This document shows, one piece after another, positions 26,264 to 34,401 of a stretch of DNA of 43,336 nucleotides. Every line of letters begins with the position of its first letter. Position 1 is the stretch's first letter. The position numbers were made by a program, and so were the translations under genes. The stretch is from Desulfobulbaceae bacterium (GTDB lineage: Bacteria; Desulfobacterota; Desulfobulbia; Desulfobulbales; Desulfocapsaceae), in the NCBI GenBank assembly GCA_019163335.1, contig JAFLKM010000041.1:2273-45608 (forward strand). The letters are read 5' to 3'. Below the pieces are notes generated by a model, which saw only the letters and a program-made list of their open reading frames with translations, did no database searches and was not told the origin of the DNA.

Positions 26264-26638
26264 TTATTTTAAGAAAGGGCCAAGCACTTCATTCACCATG
26301 TCTGCAGTGAAGGGCTTTTTAATTGCCCCCACAGCCCCCAGAGACTTGGCCTCACCAATAATATCATCCCCGGTCTCCGTCGAAATCATAAACACCGGGA
26401 TACCTTTTATGTTGGGGCGATTAGCCTTTTCTCTGAGAAAAGAGATGCCATCCATGTTCGGCATATTAATATCGCTGAGCACGATATCCACCGACTCTTT
26501 CTCCAGTACCTCAAGAGCCTGCAGTCCATCGGCCGCCTCGAAGATGTTATCAAATTCGATTCCTGCCTGACGCAGTGACCTGCCGACAATTTTTCGCATC
26601 GTACTTGAATCATCCACCAACAAAACATTATTACCCAT
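26264..26638 (-). CDS. CheY-like single-domain response regulator
   Basis: A 124-residue stand-alone receiver. All key residues are present: D9/D10 (LLVDDSS), phosphoacceptor D56 (IVLSDINMPNMDG), S86/T87 (MISTETG) and K108 in IKKPF. No output domain follows, so it should act by binding a partner such as the flagellar switch protein FliM. GGAGG seven bases before the ATG at 26638 excludes the longer open frame. It is first in the run with the two CheX-like genes and the CheC-like gene, so it is their likely substrate. It diverges from the flagellar operon, which supports a motility role. Confidence 0.93.
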   Translation of the reverse strand: MGNNVLLVDDSSTMRKIVGRSLRQAGIEFDNIFEAADGLQALEVLEKESVDIVLSDINMPNMDGISFLREKANRPNIKGIPVFMISTETGDDIIGEAKSLGAVGAIKKPFTADMVNEVLGPFLK

Positions 26639-27078
26639 TATATCCTCCAAAAAATAATTCCATGTGCTGCTGACGAGCACGACTGTCGCGGGAAGGCCAG
26701 CTTTAACATACTATAAAAGCTCACCACTCCAGCACTGCATATCCTAACCACAGTCTCGTTCACCTGAACTCACTGGCACCTTCTTATTCATTATTAAAAC
26801 CCTTTTTATTTTTGCCAATAATTAACTCCTTCGTCAATGCTAATCATAAAATATTCTTTAAAAGTCTCTTCCCCCAAGCCACTTTGCCCGATCCTTAATC
26901 AAAGAAACAAACAACCTTCCCTAACGGAACAGAAATTGCATCAGTAAGATTTAATCCCTATTTAAAAAAACCATATGCAGCAGAAAATAGTCTGGACCTC
27001 CAAATGAACAGAACGATAGCGATCATCTATTATCGGGTTTTTAGCAAGAGGGCCTGAACTTTTCCCTCATTTCTCATC
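26639..27078. other. Divergent promoter region between the CheY and TPR-flgB operons
   Basis: This AT-rich stretch of 440 bp has no credible gene. It should hold both divergent promoters. On the plus strand it contains a sigma-54-like site at 26925-26940. On the minus strand I could not find a sigma-54 site with correct spacing for the CheY gene. Confidence 0.55.
26925..26940 (+). promoter_or_regulatory. Candidate sigma-54 promoter for the TPR-flgB operon
   Basis: CGGAACAGAAATTGCA matches the -24/-12 layout: GG at 26926-26927 and GC at 26938-26939 are exactly 12 bases apart, and TTGCA is a perfect -12 element. It lies about 140 bp before the TPR gene start. RpoN control of rod, hook and basal-body genes is common in this phylum. 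A second site with the same AAATTGCAT core lies before fliL. Confidence 0.5.
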
Positions 27079-29487
27079 ATGAAAAAAATATTCTTTCTTC
27101 TCATAATTATCCTTACCGCCACTGCCGGACAGGCCTCGCCTCAGCCGAGTCTTCAGCATATCAGCAAGAGCTACGGCAACAACAGTGCCCAGCTCATCTG
27201 TTCTTTTACTTCCATCCCCGAATATTCCATTAATAACAATGACAAACGAGTCGATCTGATACTGAAAAACACACTGGCAGCCCCTGACCTTTCCACCCCT
27301 GAAACCGACGACAAGATAGTCAAAATATTGTCACTAACCAAGACAGACACTACGACGATCTCTCTTTTTTTCCGATATCCACCTCAGAAAGTCAAAGTTA
27401 CCCCAGGTCAAAAGGTGAACACATTGGTCCTCGACGTCCTGCTTGGGGACAGCTTTGCAACACCAGATCTTGCAGGAAAAAAACAGGAGAAGACTGTTCA
27501 GCAAAAAACAAAAAAAGATCTATCAAATCCAGTAAATGCATCACCATACGCTGGAAACTGGAAAAAATTTATCAAAGAATATGAGGCTGAAATCGAGATT
27601 GACCCAGCAGTGCAGTTTTCTCTGGTTCCCTTTCCAGCAATCACTCTACTTCCTCCGGAAGCAGAAAAAAATATCGAGATCCTCTCCCCTGCAATCAGAG
27701 AGGATGGCAGACGCTCCCTCTGGAACAACCTGATCCCTGTAATTATTGAACAGATAAATGCGGAGCAAGACCTGGACATCAGGAAAAAGCTGAGCCTCAC
27801 CTACGGCGAGATCCTCCTGCGTGCAGGCAACTATAATGAGGCATATAAACAATTTTTTCTTTTATCTACCCAATTTCCGAAAGAACCTGTCGGCATTCTG
27901 GCACGGTATCTTCTCCTGCACCTGCAGGCCGAATACGCAGACCCCTGGCTTGCTGATATCGAGCTGAAAAACTTTGAACCAACCCTGGACAAAAACAGCC
28001 CAGCCTTTCCCTGGTTGATTCTGAGCCGCATCGAAACCGCCCTGGCGACAAAACAACTTGACCAGATGCTGCCCTTGCTGCAACGCAATGACGTCTCCTA
28101 TCCTGCCGGAATCGACAAGCTCAAAGCCATGCGCCAGGGGGATTACTGGCTTGCGAGCAAGGATTTCAGCAAGGCTCTCGCCCTGTATCAGCCCCTCGAC
28201 AAAGCTGGAATACTCTCAGGAAACAGCAGCTCGCTTAATGGCTACTGCAGCGCCCTGTATCACCAAAAAGAATTTAAACAGGCGGCAGAGTGCTATGATC
28301 GTCTGGCCAAAGACGACTCAATCAATGTCCGGCAACATCTTGACATGATCAGCTTTCGAAAGGTCATGGCGCAACTTCATCTCACTCCCGAGGCTAACCT
28401 GCTCAACCGTTTTGCCCAGATTGAAATGACCTACCCCAATACCGATGCCGGCGCCAGGGCTGCCCTGAAACAAATTGACATCAAAATACTCACCCTCAAA
28501 AACTGGGAGAAACAGGCCCTCACCTACTATCACGCCATCGCAGAAACCGCTGAATCCCGCTCAATTCGAGAAGAAGCAGCCTTCAAAGAGGCGCTTACCT
28601 ACCATTTACTTGACCAGAAAGCTGAATGTGTTGAACATCTCATGGCCTTTCTCAAGGATTTCAAGAGCGGCTCTCTGCATAATACCGGACTGGCATTGCT
28701 TATTGACGTCCTGCCAAGCCTTCTCAAAGAACATAACAAGAATGGGAAGTATATTGAGACCCTGATACTGGCCAAACAAAATAAATTTCTGTTTGTGAAC
28801 AACTTGATCGACACAAGTCTGCTCGCCGAGATGGCCGAGGCCTATCGTCAACTCAGTTTATTCAATGAGGCCTCAAAAATGTACCGCTACCTCATGGAGG
28901 TTCACGCCCAGGAAGACGAGAACCCCTACTACCTCCCTCTGATCAAGATTGCTTACGAACAGGGGGACTCTGATCTGGTGGAAGTGTACGCAGACCAGTA
29001 TTCCTCCCATTTCCCCAAAGGGCAGGACAGAGACAGTATCCTTTATTATCGATTACAAAATCTATCGACCCACAATAAATATAAAGAGGCCTTAGCTCTC
29101 GTTTCAGGAAAGAATTTCAAAGACCCTAAATTCAAGCTCCTCGAAGCCTCTCTTTTATTTCATCTCAATGAGTACGCAAAGGCCAGGACAATTCTCGAAG
29201 AACTGAAAATCTCTGAGGCAACGCAAGAGCAGGACCCTCTTTTTATGCTTGCCGAATGCCATTATCAATTAAATGATCTTGATAAAGCGGAAAAACTCTT
29301 TCTTCCCTTACAGCAGGCCAAATTATTTCAGGATCAGTCGATGTTCAGACTGGCAGAGATTGCCCGACAAAAGGGACAAAAGGAACAGGCTCTAAAACTT
29401 TTCAAACAGATTGTCGAAACAGGAAAAAACCCTTTATGGCAGAAACTGGCCAAAAAGGAACTGGAGCTCACCGCGCTCAACAAATAA
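27079..29487 (+). CDS. Secreted TPR-repeat protein heading the flagellar operon
   Basis: An 802-residue protein with a signal peptide (about 1-19, ending GQASP). An N-terminal beta-rich region of about 100 residues (AQLICSFTSIPEYSI, TTISLFFRYPPQKVKV, NTLVLDVLLGD) resembles an AMIN-type domain. A low-complexity Lys/Gln linker follows, then about 600 residues of helical TPR-like repeats (for example GNYNEAYKQFFLLSTQFP, KQAAECYDRLA, DLDKAEKLFLPLQQA). It is probably periplasmic, and may bind peptidoglycan or the rod through the AMIN-like region. It lies 55 bp before flgB on the same strand and shares the candidate sigma-54 promoter. I do not know a named homologue; a role in assembling the envelope-spanning part of the flagellum is inferred from position only. 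Confidence 0.8.
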   Translation: MKKIFFLLIIILTATAGQASPQPSLQHISKSYGNNSAQLICSFTSIPEYSINNNDKRVDLILKNTLAAPDLSTPETDDKIVKILSLTKTDTTTISLFFRYPPQKVKVTPGQKVNTLVLDVLLGDSFATPDLAGKKQEKTVQQKTKKDLSNPVNASPYAGNWKKFIKEYEAEIEIDPAVQFSLVPFPAITLLPPEAEKNIEILSPAIREDGRRSLWNNLIPVIIEQINAEQDLDIRKKLSLTYGEILLRAGNYNEAYKQFFLLSTQFPKEPVGILARYLLLHLQAEYADPWLADIELKNFEPTLDKNSPAFPWLILSRIETALATKQLDQMLPLLQRNDVSYPAGIDKLKAMRQGDYWLASKDFSKALALYQPLDKAGILSGNSSSLNGYCSALYHQKEFKQAAECYDRLAKDDSINVRQHLDMISFRKVMAQLHLTPEANLLNRFAQIEMTYPNTDAGARAALKQIDIKILTLKNWEKQALTYYHAIAETAESRSIREEAAFKEALTYHLLDQKAECVEHLMAFLKDFKSGSLHNTGLALLIDVLPSLLKEHNKNGKYIETLILAKQNKFLFVNNLIDTSLLAEMAEAYRQLSLFNEASKMYRYLMEVHAQEDENPYYLPLIKIAYEQGDSDLVEVYADQYSSHFPKGQDRDSILYYRLQNLSTHNKYKEALALVSGKNFKDPKFKLLEASLLFHLNEYAKARTILEELKISEATQEQDPLFMLAECHYQLNDLDKAEKLFLPLQQAKLFQDQSMFRLAEIARQKGQKEQALKLFKQIVETGKNPLWQKLAKKELELTALNK

Positions 29488-29542
29488 TCAGGACAGGAGC
29501 TCCCGCTTCTTCCTGATTGAACTCAGACAAAGGGTACTTTCC

Positions 29543-29953
29543 ATGGAAAAACTCTCTCTTTTTGACGCAAACATTCACCTTCTTAAAAAAACGCTGGACC
29601 TGCGTTCAGCCAATCAACGGGTTATCGCATCAAACATCGCCAACGCCGACACCCCCGGTTTTGCCCCGTCCCGCTTTGAGTTTGAGAAGGAACTGGAGCA
29701 AGCAGTACAGGGAAAAGGCAAAACCACTGCAACCCATCCCGGCCATTTCCCCATTGGTACCGCCGACCTGCAAAACGTCACCGGTACCCTGACAACAAAT
29801 GCCGATACGACAGGCATTGGGGATCAAAACGGAGTCAGCGTTGATGAGGAGATGCTCGCCCTCTCTGAAAATGAGCTCATGTATGAAACTGCGGCCCAAT
29901 TATTGAAGAAGAAGTTATCGCTGTTAAGCTACGTCGTTCAAGGCGGCCAATAA
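29543..29953 (+). CDS. flgB: Flagellar basal-body rod protein FlgB
   Basis: Proximal rod protein of 136 residues, normal for FlgB. The N-terminal rod motif is present (LRSANQRVIASNIANADTPG), then ALSENELMYETAAQLLKKKL near the C terminus, both typical of axial proteins that form coiled coils. The open frame begins far upstream inside the TPR gene, but the ATG at 29543 opens the standard MEKLSLFD start. It has no signal peptide, as expected for export through the flagellar type III apparatus. flgC follows 34 bp downstream. Confidence 0.95.
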   Translation: MEKLSLFDANIHLLKKTLDLRSANQRVIASNIANADTPGFAPSRFEFEKELEQAVQGKGKTTATHPGHFPIGTADLQNVTGTLTTNADTTGIGDQNGVSVDEEMLALSENELMYETAAQLLKKKLSLLSYVVQGGQ

Positions 29954-29987
29954 CTTTTCTTAATTAACTCTCCGAGGAGATTTACTC

Positions 29988-30419
29988 ATGGATATTTTCA
30001 ACACATTCGACGTCAGCGCATCCGCCCTGAAGGCACAGAGAATTCGTCTCGACACAATCAGCTCTAATCTGGCCAATGTGGAAACAACCTCAACTCCTGA
30101 GGGTGGCCCCTACAAGAAGAAATCCGTTCATTTCCAAAGCCAGCCTCTATCCTTTAAAGAGCAGCTTGATGGAAAACTCAAAAACACCATCCAGGGAGTT
30201 GAGGTCTCAGAGATTCTCGAAGATCAGGATGAACCGCTCCGGATTTACAACCCATCCCATCCCGATGCGGGTGAGGATGGCTATGTTGCCATGCCCAATG
30301 TCAATGTGTTAAAAGAGATGGTGGACATGACATCGGCAACCAGGGCCTATGAGGCCAATACCACGGTGATCAAATCGGCTAAACGAATGGCCTTGAAAGC
30401 ACTTGAGATAGGGAGGTAA
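29988..30419 (+). CDS. flgC: Flagellar basal-body rod protein FlgC
   Basis: Proximal rod protein of 143 residues. It begins MDIFNTFDVSASALKAQRIR with the rod motif LDTISSNLANVETT. The C terminus has the conserved VNVLKEMVDMTSATRAYEAN and a final helix. It sits in the usual flgB-flgC-fliE order. GAGGAG precedes the ATG. It stops 6 bp before fliE, so the two are probably translationally coupled. Confidence 0.97.
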   Translation: MDIFNTFDVSASALKAQRIRLDTISSNLANVETTSTPEGGPYKKKSVHFQSQPLSFKEQLDGKLKNTIQGVEVSEILEDQDEPLRIYNPSHPDAGEDGYVAMPNVNVLKEMVDMTSATRAYEANTTVIKSAKRMALKALEIGR

Positions 30420-30425
30420 CAGAAA

Positions 30426-30722
30426 ATGAGTATAGAGATGAGCGGTGTAGGGGCATCAATGTCCCTGCGCCCGGCAGACACCAGCCCTGTTTCCTCTGCC
30501 AAAAGTGGGTTTGGAGACATTATGAAATCCACTATTCAGCAGGTGAACCAGATGCAGAATACCGGAGAGCAGGCTATCCAACAACTGAACACCGGCAAGG
30601 CCGAGAGTCTGCATGAAGTTATGATTGCCGTGGAAGAGGCTGATATTTCTTTGAAGATGCTGGTTCAGATGCGAAACAAGGCCCTTCAGGCCTATGAAGA
30701 AGTAATGCGGATGCAGATCTAG
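30426..30722 (+). CDS. fliE: Flagellar hook-basal body complex protein FliE
   Basis: A 98-residue junction protein between the MS ring and the rod. Conserved features are the helical middle (IQQVNQMQNTGEQAIQQL), HEVMIAVEEADISLKMLVQM and the family C-terminal ending AYEEVMRMQI. Because this is the normal FliE terminus, the TAG at 30720-30722 is its native stop, not one made by the repeat that starts on the same bases. GGGAGG lies before the ATG. Confidence 0.96.
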   Translation: MSIEMSGVGASMSLRPADTSPVSSAKSGFGDIMKSTIQQVNQMQNTGEQAIQQLNTGKAESLHEVMIAVEEADISLKMLVQMRNKALQAYEEVMRMQI

Positions 30723-30816
30723 AGACCGTTATAAACCAGGCATTTTTTTGTGCCTGCTTTATTCACGGATCTTTACGCCCACAACAAGCGAATCTTTTCT
30801 GGCTTATTGATGGGGC
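30720..30816 (+). repeat. Copy of the dispersed structured repeat between fliE and fliF (copy D)
   Basis: It starts on the fliE stop TAG. The outer arms AGACCGT and ACGGATCT pair with a small bulge. TAAACCAGGCA pairs at 10 of 11 positions with TGCCTGCTTTA around a loop of seven T and a G. CTTTACGCCC stands where others have CTTATGCCG. CAACAAGC then pairs with GCTTATTG at seven of eight positions, closed by GCCC/GGGGC. It lies in the 258-bp gap inside an otherwise tight flagellar operon. Confidence 0.8.
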
Positions 30817-30980
30817 TGCTGAAAAACACCAAGAATGGAGCCATAAGCAAGGTCTAACCCCTGCTTACTTTCCTTATACCCCTTTAACTATCTCAAAGAA
30901 ACTGCCGGTCTTCTCTTTCCGGCTGGTTCTCTGAACAGGCGCCTTCCGGGCAAACAGCCATCATAAAAAAGGATTTTTTC

Positions 30981-32594
30981 ATGGCAGACGAAAGAACAAC
31001 ATCTCCGCTCACCAGAGAAACGGCTGCAGGCGGTGGCATTGAACGCAAAAACATTCTGAGGCTGATCGCTGAATGGCCACTTTCACGGCAATTAGCCCTT
31101 GCAGGGGTTGCACTTATTTCAATTGCCCTGTTTGCGGTCATCATCGTCCAGTCGCAAACAGCAACACAGCAGTTGCTCTACGCCAATCTCAACGAAACCG
31201 ATGCCGGTTCAGTAGTCAACTGGCTCAAAGGGCAGAAGATCCCCTATCAACTGAAGAATGACGGCAAGAACATCTGGGTTCCGGCGGACAAGCTCTACGA
31301 AACCCGACTCGAACTTGCTGCAAGCGGCCTGCCATCCGGAGGTGGTGTTGGCTTTGAGATTTTTGACAAACAGAGCTTCGCCCTTACCGATTTTGTCCAG
31401 AAGGTGAATTACACCCGAGCTCTGCAGGGAGAACTCGCTCGAACCATCAGCTCCCTGGGGCCGGTTGAAGCGACTCGCGTCCATCTGGCCCTACCGGAAA
31501 AACGCCTCTTTGAAAACCAGCAGAAACCGGCAACAGCCTCCGTCATTGTTACCCTGAAATCAGGTCAAACCCTTGATAAAGATCAGGTTCAAGGGGTCGT
31601 GCATCTGGTGGCAGGATCGGTCACCGGGATGAATCCTGAAAATGTCAAGGTCATCGACGCCTCCGGCAAGGAACTGAGCAGCACTAAAAAAGAGGACTCT
31701 GACCAGAGCCTCTCCCTGGACATGCTGGCCTTTCAGCAGGAAGTGGAACAACGGATGGAGGCCCGAGCCCTGAATCTCCTCGACAAGACCCTGGGTGTGG
31801 ACAAATCCATGGTCCGCGTCTCAGCAACTCTGGATTTCGCCAAGGTGGAAAAAACCCAGGAGCTTTTTGACGCCGACGACCCGGTAATCCGCAGCGAGCA
31901 ACAGCAGCAGGAAGTGAGCAGCAGCCAAAGCAGTGGCGGTGTCCCGGGTGTACAATCCAATCTCCAGGGCAATGCGCCAGAGCAGGCAAAAACCGGCCCC
32001 TCCTCCAGTAAAAATTCCCGTACCACGAACTACGAAATCAGCAAGACCATCAGCAAAACCATCAACCCTGTCGGCAGCATCACCAAACTCTCGGTGTCTG
32101 TCCTGGTGGCAGACAAGATTATTCCCGGCAAAGACAAGGAACCTGCCACCACCCAGCCCCGGACCGAAGAGGAGCTCAAATCCCTTGAGAATATGGTCAC
32201 AAGCGCTTTAGGACTGGTGAAAACACGAGGCGACAGTCTCAACATTGTCTCTATGCCCTTTACCGAGCCCCCAAAGGATGTGGCCATAGCCGAAGGAACT
32301 CCTGCCAACAAGCTGTATGAATATCTTCCCTTCATCAAATACGGCTTGATTGGTGTTGGCGTACTGCTTATTTATTTCTTACTGATCCGCCCGGTTATCA
32401 AAACATTAAAAGGAGAAGTAACCCAGCACAACAAAACTGTGGCCGACATGGAACGAGAGCAAGCCGCTCCGCCAATGGAGGAAGCTGAACCTGAAGTGCT
32501 TCCCGATGAAATGATCCTGCATATGCGCAAGGACATTGCAAGGAATCAGGTCCCGACCGCCTATATTATAAAGAACTGGATTCAGGAAGGATAA
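30981..32594 (+). CDS. fliF: Flagellar M-ring protein FliF
   Basis: A 537-residue protein that forms the MS ring in the inner membrane. It has a first membrane helix at about 36-56 (LALAGVALISIALFAVIIVQ), ring-building motifs (GGGVGFEIFDKQSFALTDF, then YTRALQGELARTI and RVHLALPEKRLF), a Gln/Ser-rich loop and a second membrane helix near 450 (YGLIGVGVLLIYFLLI). The cytoplasmic tail ends in the region expected to bind FliG (MRKDIARNQVPTAYIIKNWI). AGGA precedes the ATG. It is separated from fliE by repeat copy D. Confidence 0.96.
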   Translation: MADERTTSPLTRETAAGGGIERKNILRLIAEWPLSRQLALAGVALISIALFAVIIVQSQTATQQLLYANLNETDAGSVVNWLKGQKIPYQLKNDGKNIWVPADKLYETRLELAASGLPSGGGVGFEIFDKQSFALTDFVQKVNYTRALQGELARTISSLGPVEATRVHLALPEKRLFENQQKPATASVIVTLKSGQTLDKDQVQGVVHLVAGSVTGMNPENVKVIDASGKELSSTKKEDSDQSLSLDMLAFQQEVEQRMEARALNLLDKTLGVDKSMVRVSATLDFAKVEKTQELFDADDPVIRSEQQQQEVSSSQSSGGVPGVQSNLQGNAPEQAKTGPSSSKNSRTTNYEISKTISKTINPVGSITKLSVSVLVADKIIPGKDKEPATTQPRTEEELKSLENMVTSALGLVKTRGDSLNIVSMPFTEPPKDVAIAEGTPANKLYEYLPFIKYGLIGVGVLLIYFLLIRPVIKTLKGEVTQHNKTVADMEREQAAPPMEEAEPEVLPDEMILHMRKDIARNQVPTAYIIKNWIQEG

Positions 32595-32607
32595 AGAAGG
32601 TTAATGA

Positions 32608-33612
32608 ATGAATTTTAAAACTCTTACCGGCATCAATAAGGCCGCAGTCCTCCTCATCTGTCTGGGCGAAGAGGCCACTTCCAAGATTTTTCAGGAGCTC
32701 TCTGACGATGAAATCCGCCAGGTAACACGCACCATGGCCACCATTGACCACATCCCTGAAAATATTAAAGACAAGGTCTTTGCTAATTATGCCGAAACCC
32801 AGAAGGAACTGGCCGGTCTGTTTGTCAAGGGCGCTGAATTCGCCAAAAAGGCCATTTCCTCTGCCGGATCGGAAGAACGTGCGGCTGAACTTATGGAACA
32901 ATTTGTCTCCGGAACCGAGTCACGTCCCCTGGAGACCATCGCCATGATGCATCCAAAAATGGTGGCAGGCCTGCTCGAGAAAGAGCATCCCCAGACCATG
33001 GCCCTTATTCTCTCCACCCAGCATGTGGAACACGCAAGCGAGATTTTGGCCAATCTCCCCGAAGAAGTTCGTGCGGATGTCATCTACCGGATCGCCAAGA
33101 TTGAGAAAGTTTCCACGGAGGTTATCACCCGCATTGAAGATGCCCTGCATCGAGAAATCGGCCTTGTCGGCAGCAAAGAGCAGAAACAGGTAGGAGGGCT
33201 GGATAAAGTTGTCGACCTCCTGGATCACATGAAAAACAGTATGGATACGGAAATCCTCGAATCCATCGAGCAGACAGACCCGGATATGGCCGAAGAAATT
33301 CGTAAACGCATGTTCACCTTTGAAAATCTGGTGGCCCTCGATGGCCGTTCACTCCAGCTCATTCTCCGTGAGGTCAGTAACGACTCCCTGACCCTTGCCC
33401 TGAAATCAGCCTCCGATGAGATGAAAGAAAAGATCTTTGCCAATATGTCATCCCGCGCCGGTGACATGATTCGTGACGACCTCGATGCTATGGGACCGGT
33501 AAGACTTTCCGAGGTTGAGGCCATGCAGCAGACCATCGTCAAGATTGCCATGAAACTTCAGGATGAAGGGAAAATAGTTCTCGGATCAGGGAGTGGCGAT
33601 GAGCTTGTCTAA
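32608..33612 (+). CDS. fliG: Flagellar motor switch protein FliG
   Basis: A 334-residue rotor protein that couples the stator to rotation and binds FliF and FliM. The N-terminal FliF-binding part begins NFKTLTGINKAAVLLICLGE. The conserved EHPQTMALILS motif is in the middle domain. The C-terminal charged torque helix is ENLVALDGRSLQLILREV, followed by LGPVR-like DAMGPVRLSEVEAMQQ. The length matches the family. It starts 13 bp after fliF and overlaps fliH at its end. Confidence 0.97.
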   Translation: MNFKTLTGINKAAVLLICLGEEATSKIFQELSDDEIRQVTRTMATIDHIPENIKDKVFANYAETQKELAGLFVKGAEFAKKAISSAGSEERAAELMEQFVSGTESRPLETIAMMHPKMVAGLLEKEHPQTMALILSTQHVEHASEILANLPEEVRADVIYRIAKIEKVSTEVITRIEDALHREIGLVGSKEQKQVGGLDKVVDLLDHMKNSMDTEILESIEQTDPDMAEEIRKRMFTFENLVALDGRSLQLILREVSNDSLTLALKSASDEMKEKIFANMSSRAGDMIRDDLDAMGPVRLSEVEAMQQTIVKIAMKLQDEGKIVLGSGSGDELV

Positions 33613-34399
33613 AATTTACAAACATAGTGACTCCTTTGTTGCAAAACAACTTCTCCCCTCCCAAGGCTCCTCCTCGGTGTCCTCCTGGCAGGAGACATCA
33701 GGACTACCGCCTCGGCAATCCTTTGTCGCTGACGGCCCCCATGGTGGAAATATTGTCTCCAGTCAAAATCCTGACCTGCCTGGTCAATCTTCCAAGGCAG
33801 AGGTTGCCGTTGCTGCAGCACCTCCTCCAGAGCCATTAGTCCCCGCCGTTGACCTGGATGTGCTCCGACAACGGGCATTTTCCGAAGGTGTGATTGAAGG
33901 AAGGCGCCAGGCGGATAAAGATTTTGGCAACGCTGCCCTTACCCTGCAGTCAGCCTGCAATCAATTAACAAACCTGCATGAAACGATACTGCGCAACAAT
34001 CTCGATGAGATGCACAGGCTGGTCATGCTCATTGCCGAAAAGATCATCCGCCATTCCATTGATGAACAGAGTAATACAATTCTTGCTACCATTGAGGACG
34101 CCATTCGCCTTGCCGTTAAGTCTGAAGAATTCCAGATCAGGATCAACCCGCAAGATCTTGAGGCTATCCAGGCCAAGAAAAAGGAACTCATTGACGACAT
34201 CAGTGGACTAGACAATATCGTTCTCAAGACAGATAAGTCCATAGAGCGCGGCGGTTGCATCCTGGAATCAGCCCATTGCACCGTTGATGCGACCGTCGAC
34301 AGCCAGTTGCAAGTCATCAGAGAAACCCTTGAATCTTCTCAGGAATCAGGCCCCTTGACTGCCTCCGTCGTGGAAGAACCTCTACAGAAAATCCTTTAG
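33599..34399 (+). CDS. fliH: Flagellar assembly protein FliH
   Basis: A 266-residue regulator of the export ATPase FliI. The N-terminal third is Pro/Ser/Gln-rich and poorly conserved. The middle has the helix AFSEGVIEGRRQADKDFGNA with spaced glycines. The C-terminal domain carries IAEKIIRHSIDEQ, VRI-like FQIRINPQDLEAI and RGGCILES, typical of FliH and HrpE. The ATG at 33599, with GGAG eight bases before it, lies inside the last codons of fliG, so translation is coupled. A GTG two codons earlier is also possible. It is followed 2 bp later by its partner fliI. Confidence 0.9.
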   Translation: MSLSKIYKHSDSFVAKQLLPSQGSSSVSSWQETSGLPPRQSFVADGPHGGNIVSSQNPDLPGQSSKAEVAVAAAPPPEPLVPAVDLDVLRQRAFSEGVIEGRRQADKDFGNAALTLQSACNQLTNLHETILRNNLDEMHRLVMLIAEKIIRHSIDEQSNTILATIEDAIRLAVKSEEFQIRINPQDLEAIQAKKKELIDDISGLDNIVLKTDKSIERGGCILESAHCTVDATVDSQLQVIRETLESSQESGPLTASVVEEPLQKIL

Positions 34400-34401
34400 C
34401 C

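Noticed and set aside
26735-26760. Minus-strand sigma-54 promoter for the CheY gene
   Set aside because: A GC-to-CC pattern exists, but the spacing is one base short of the required -24/-12 distance.
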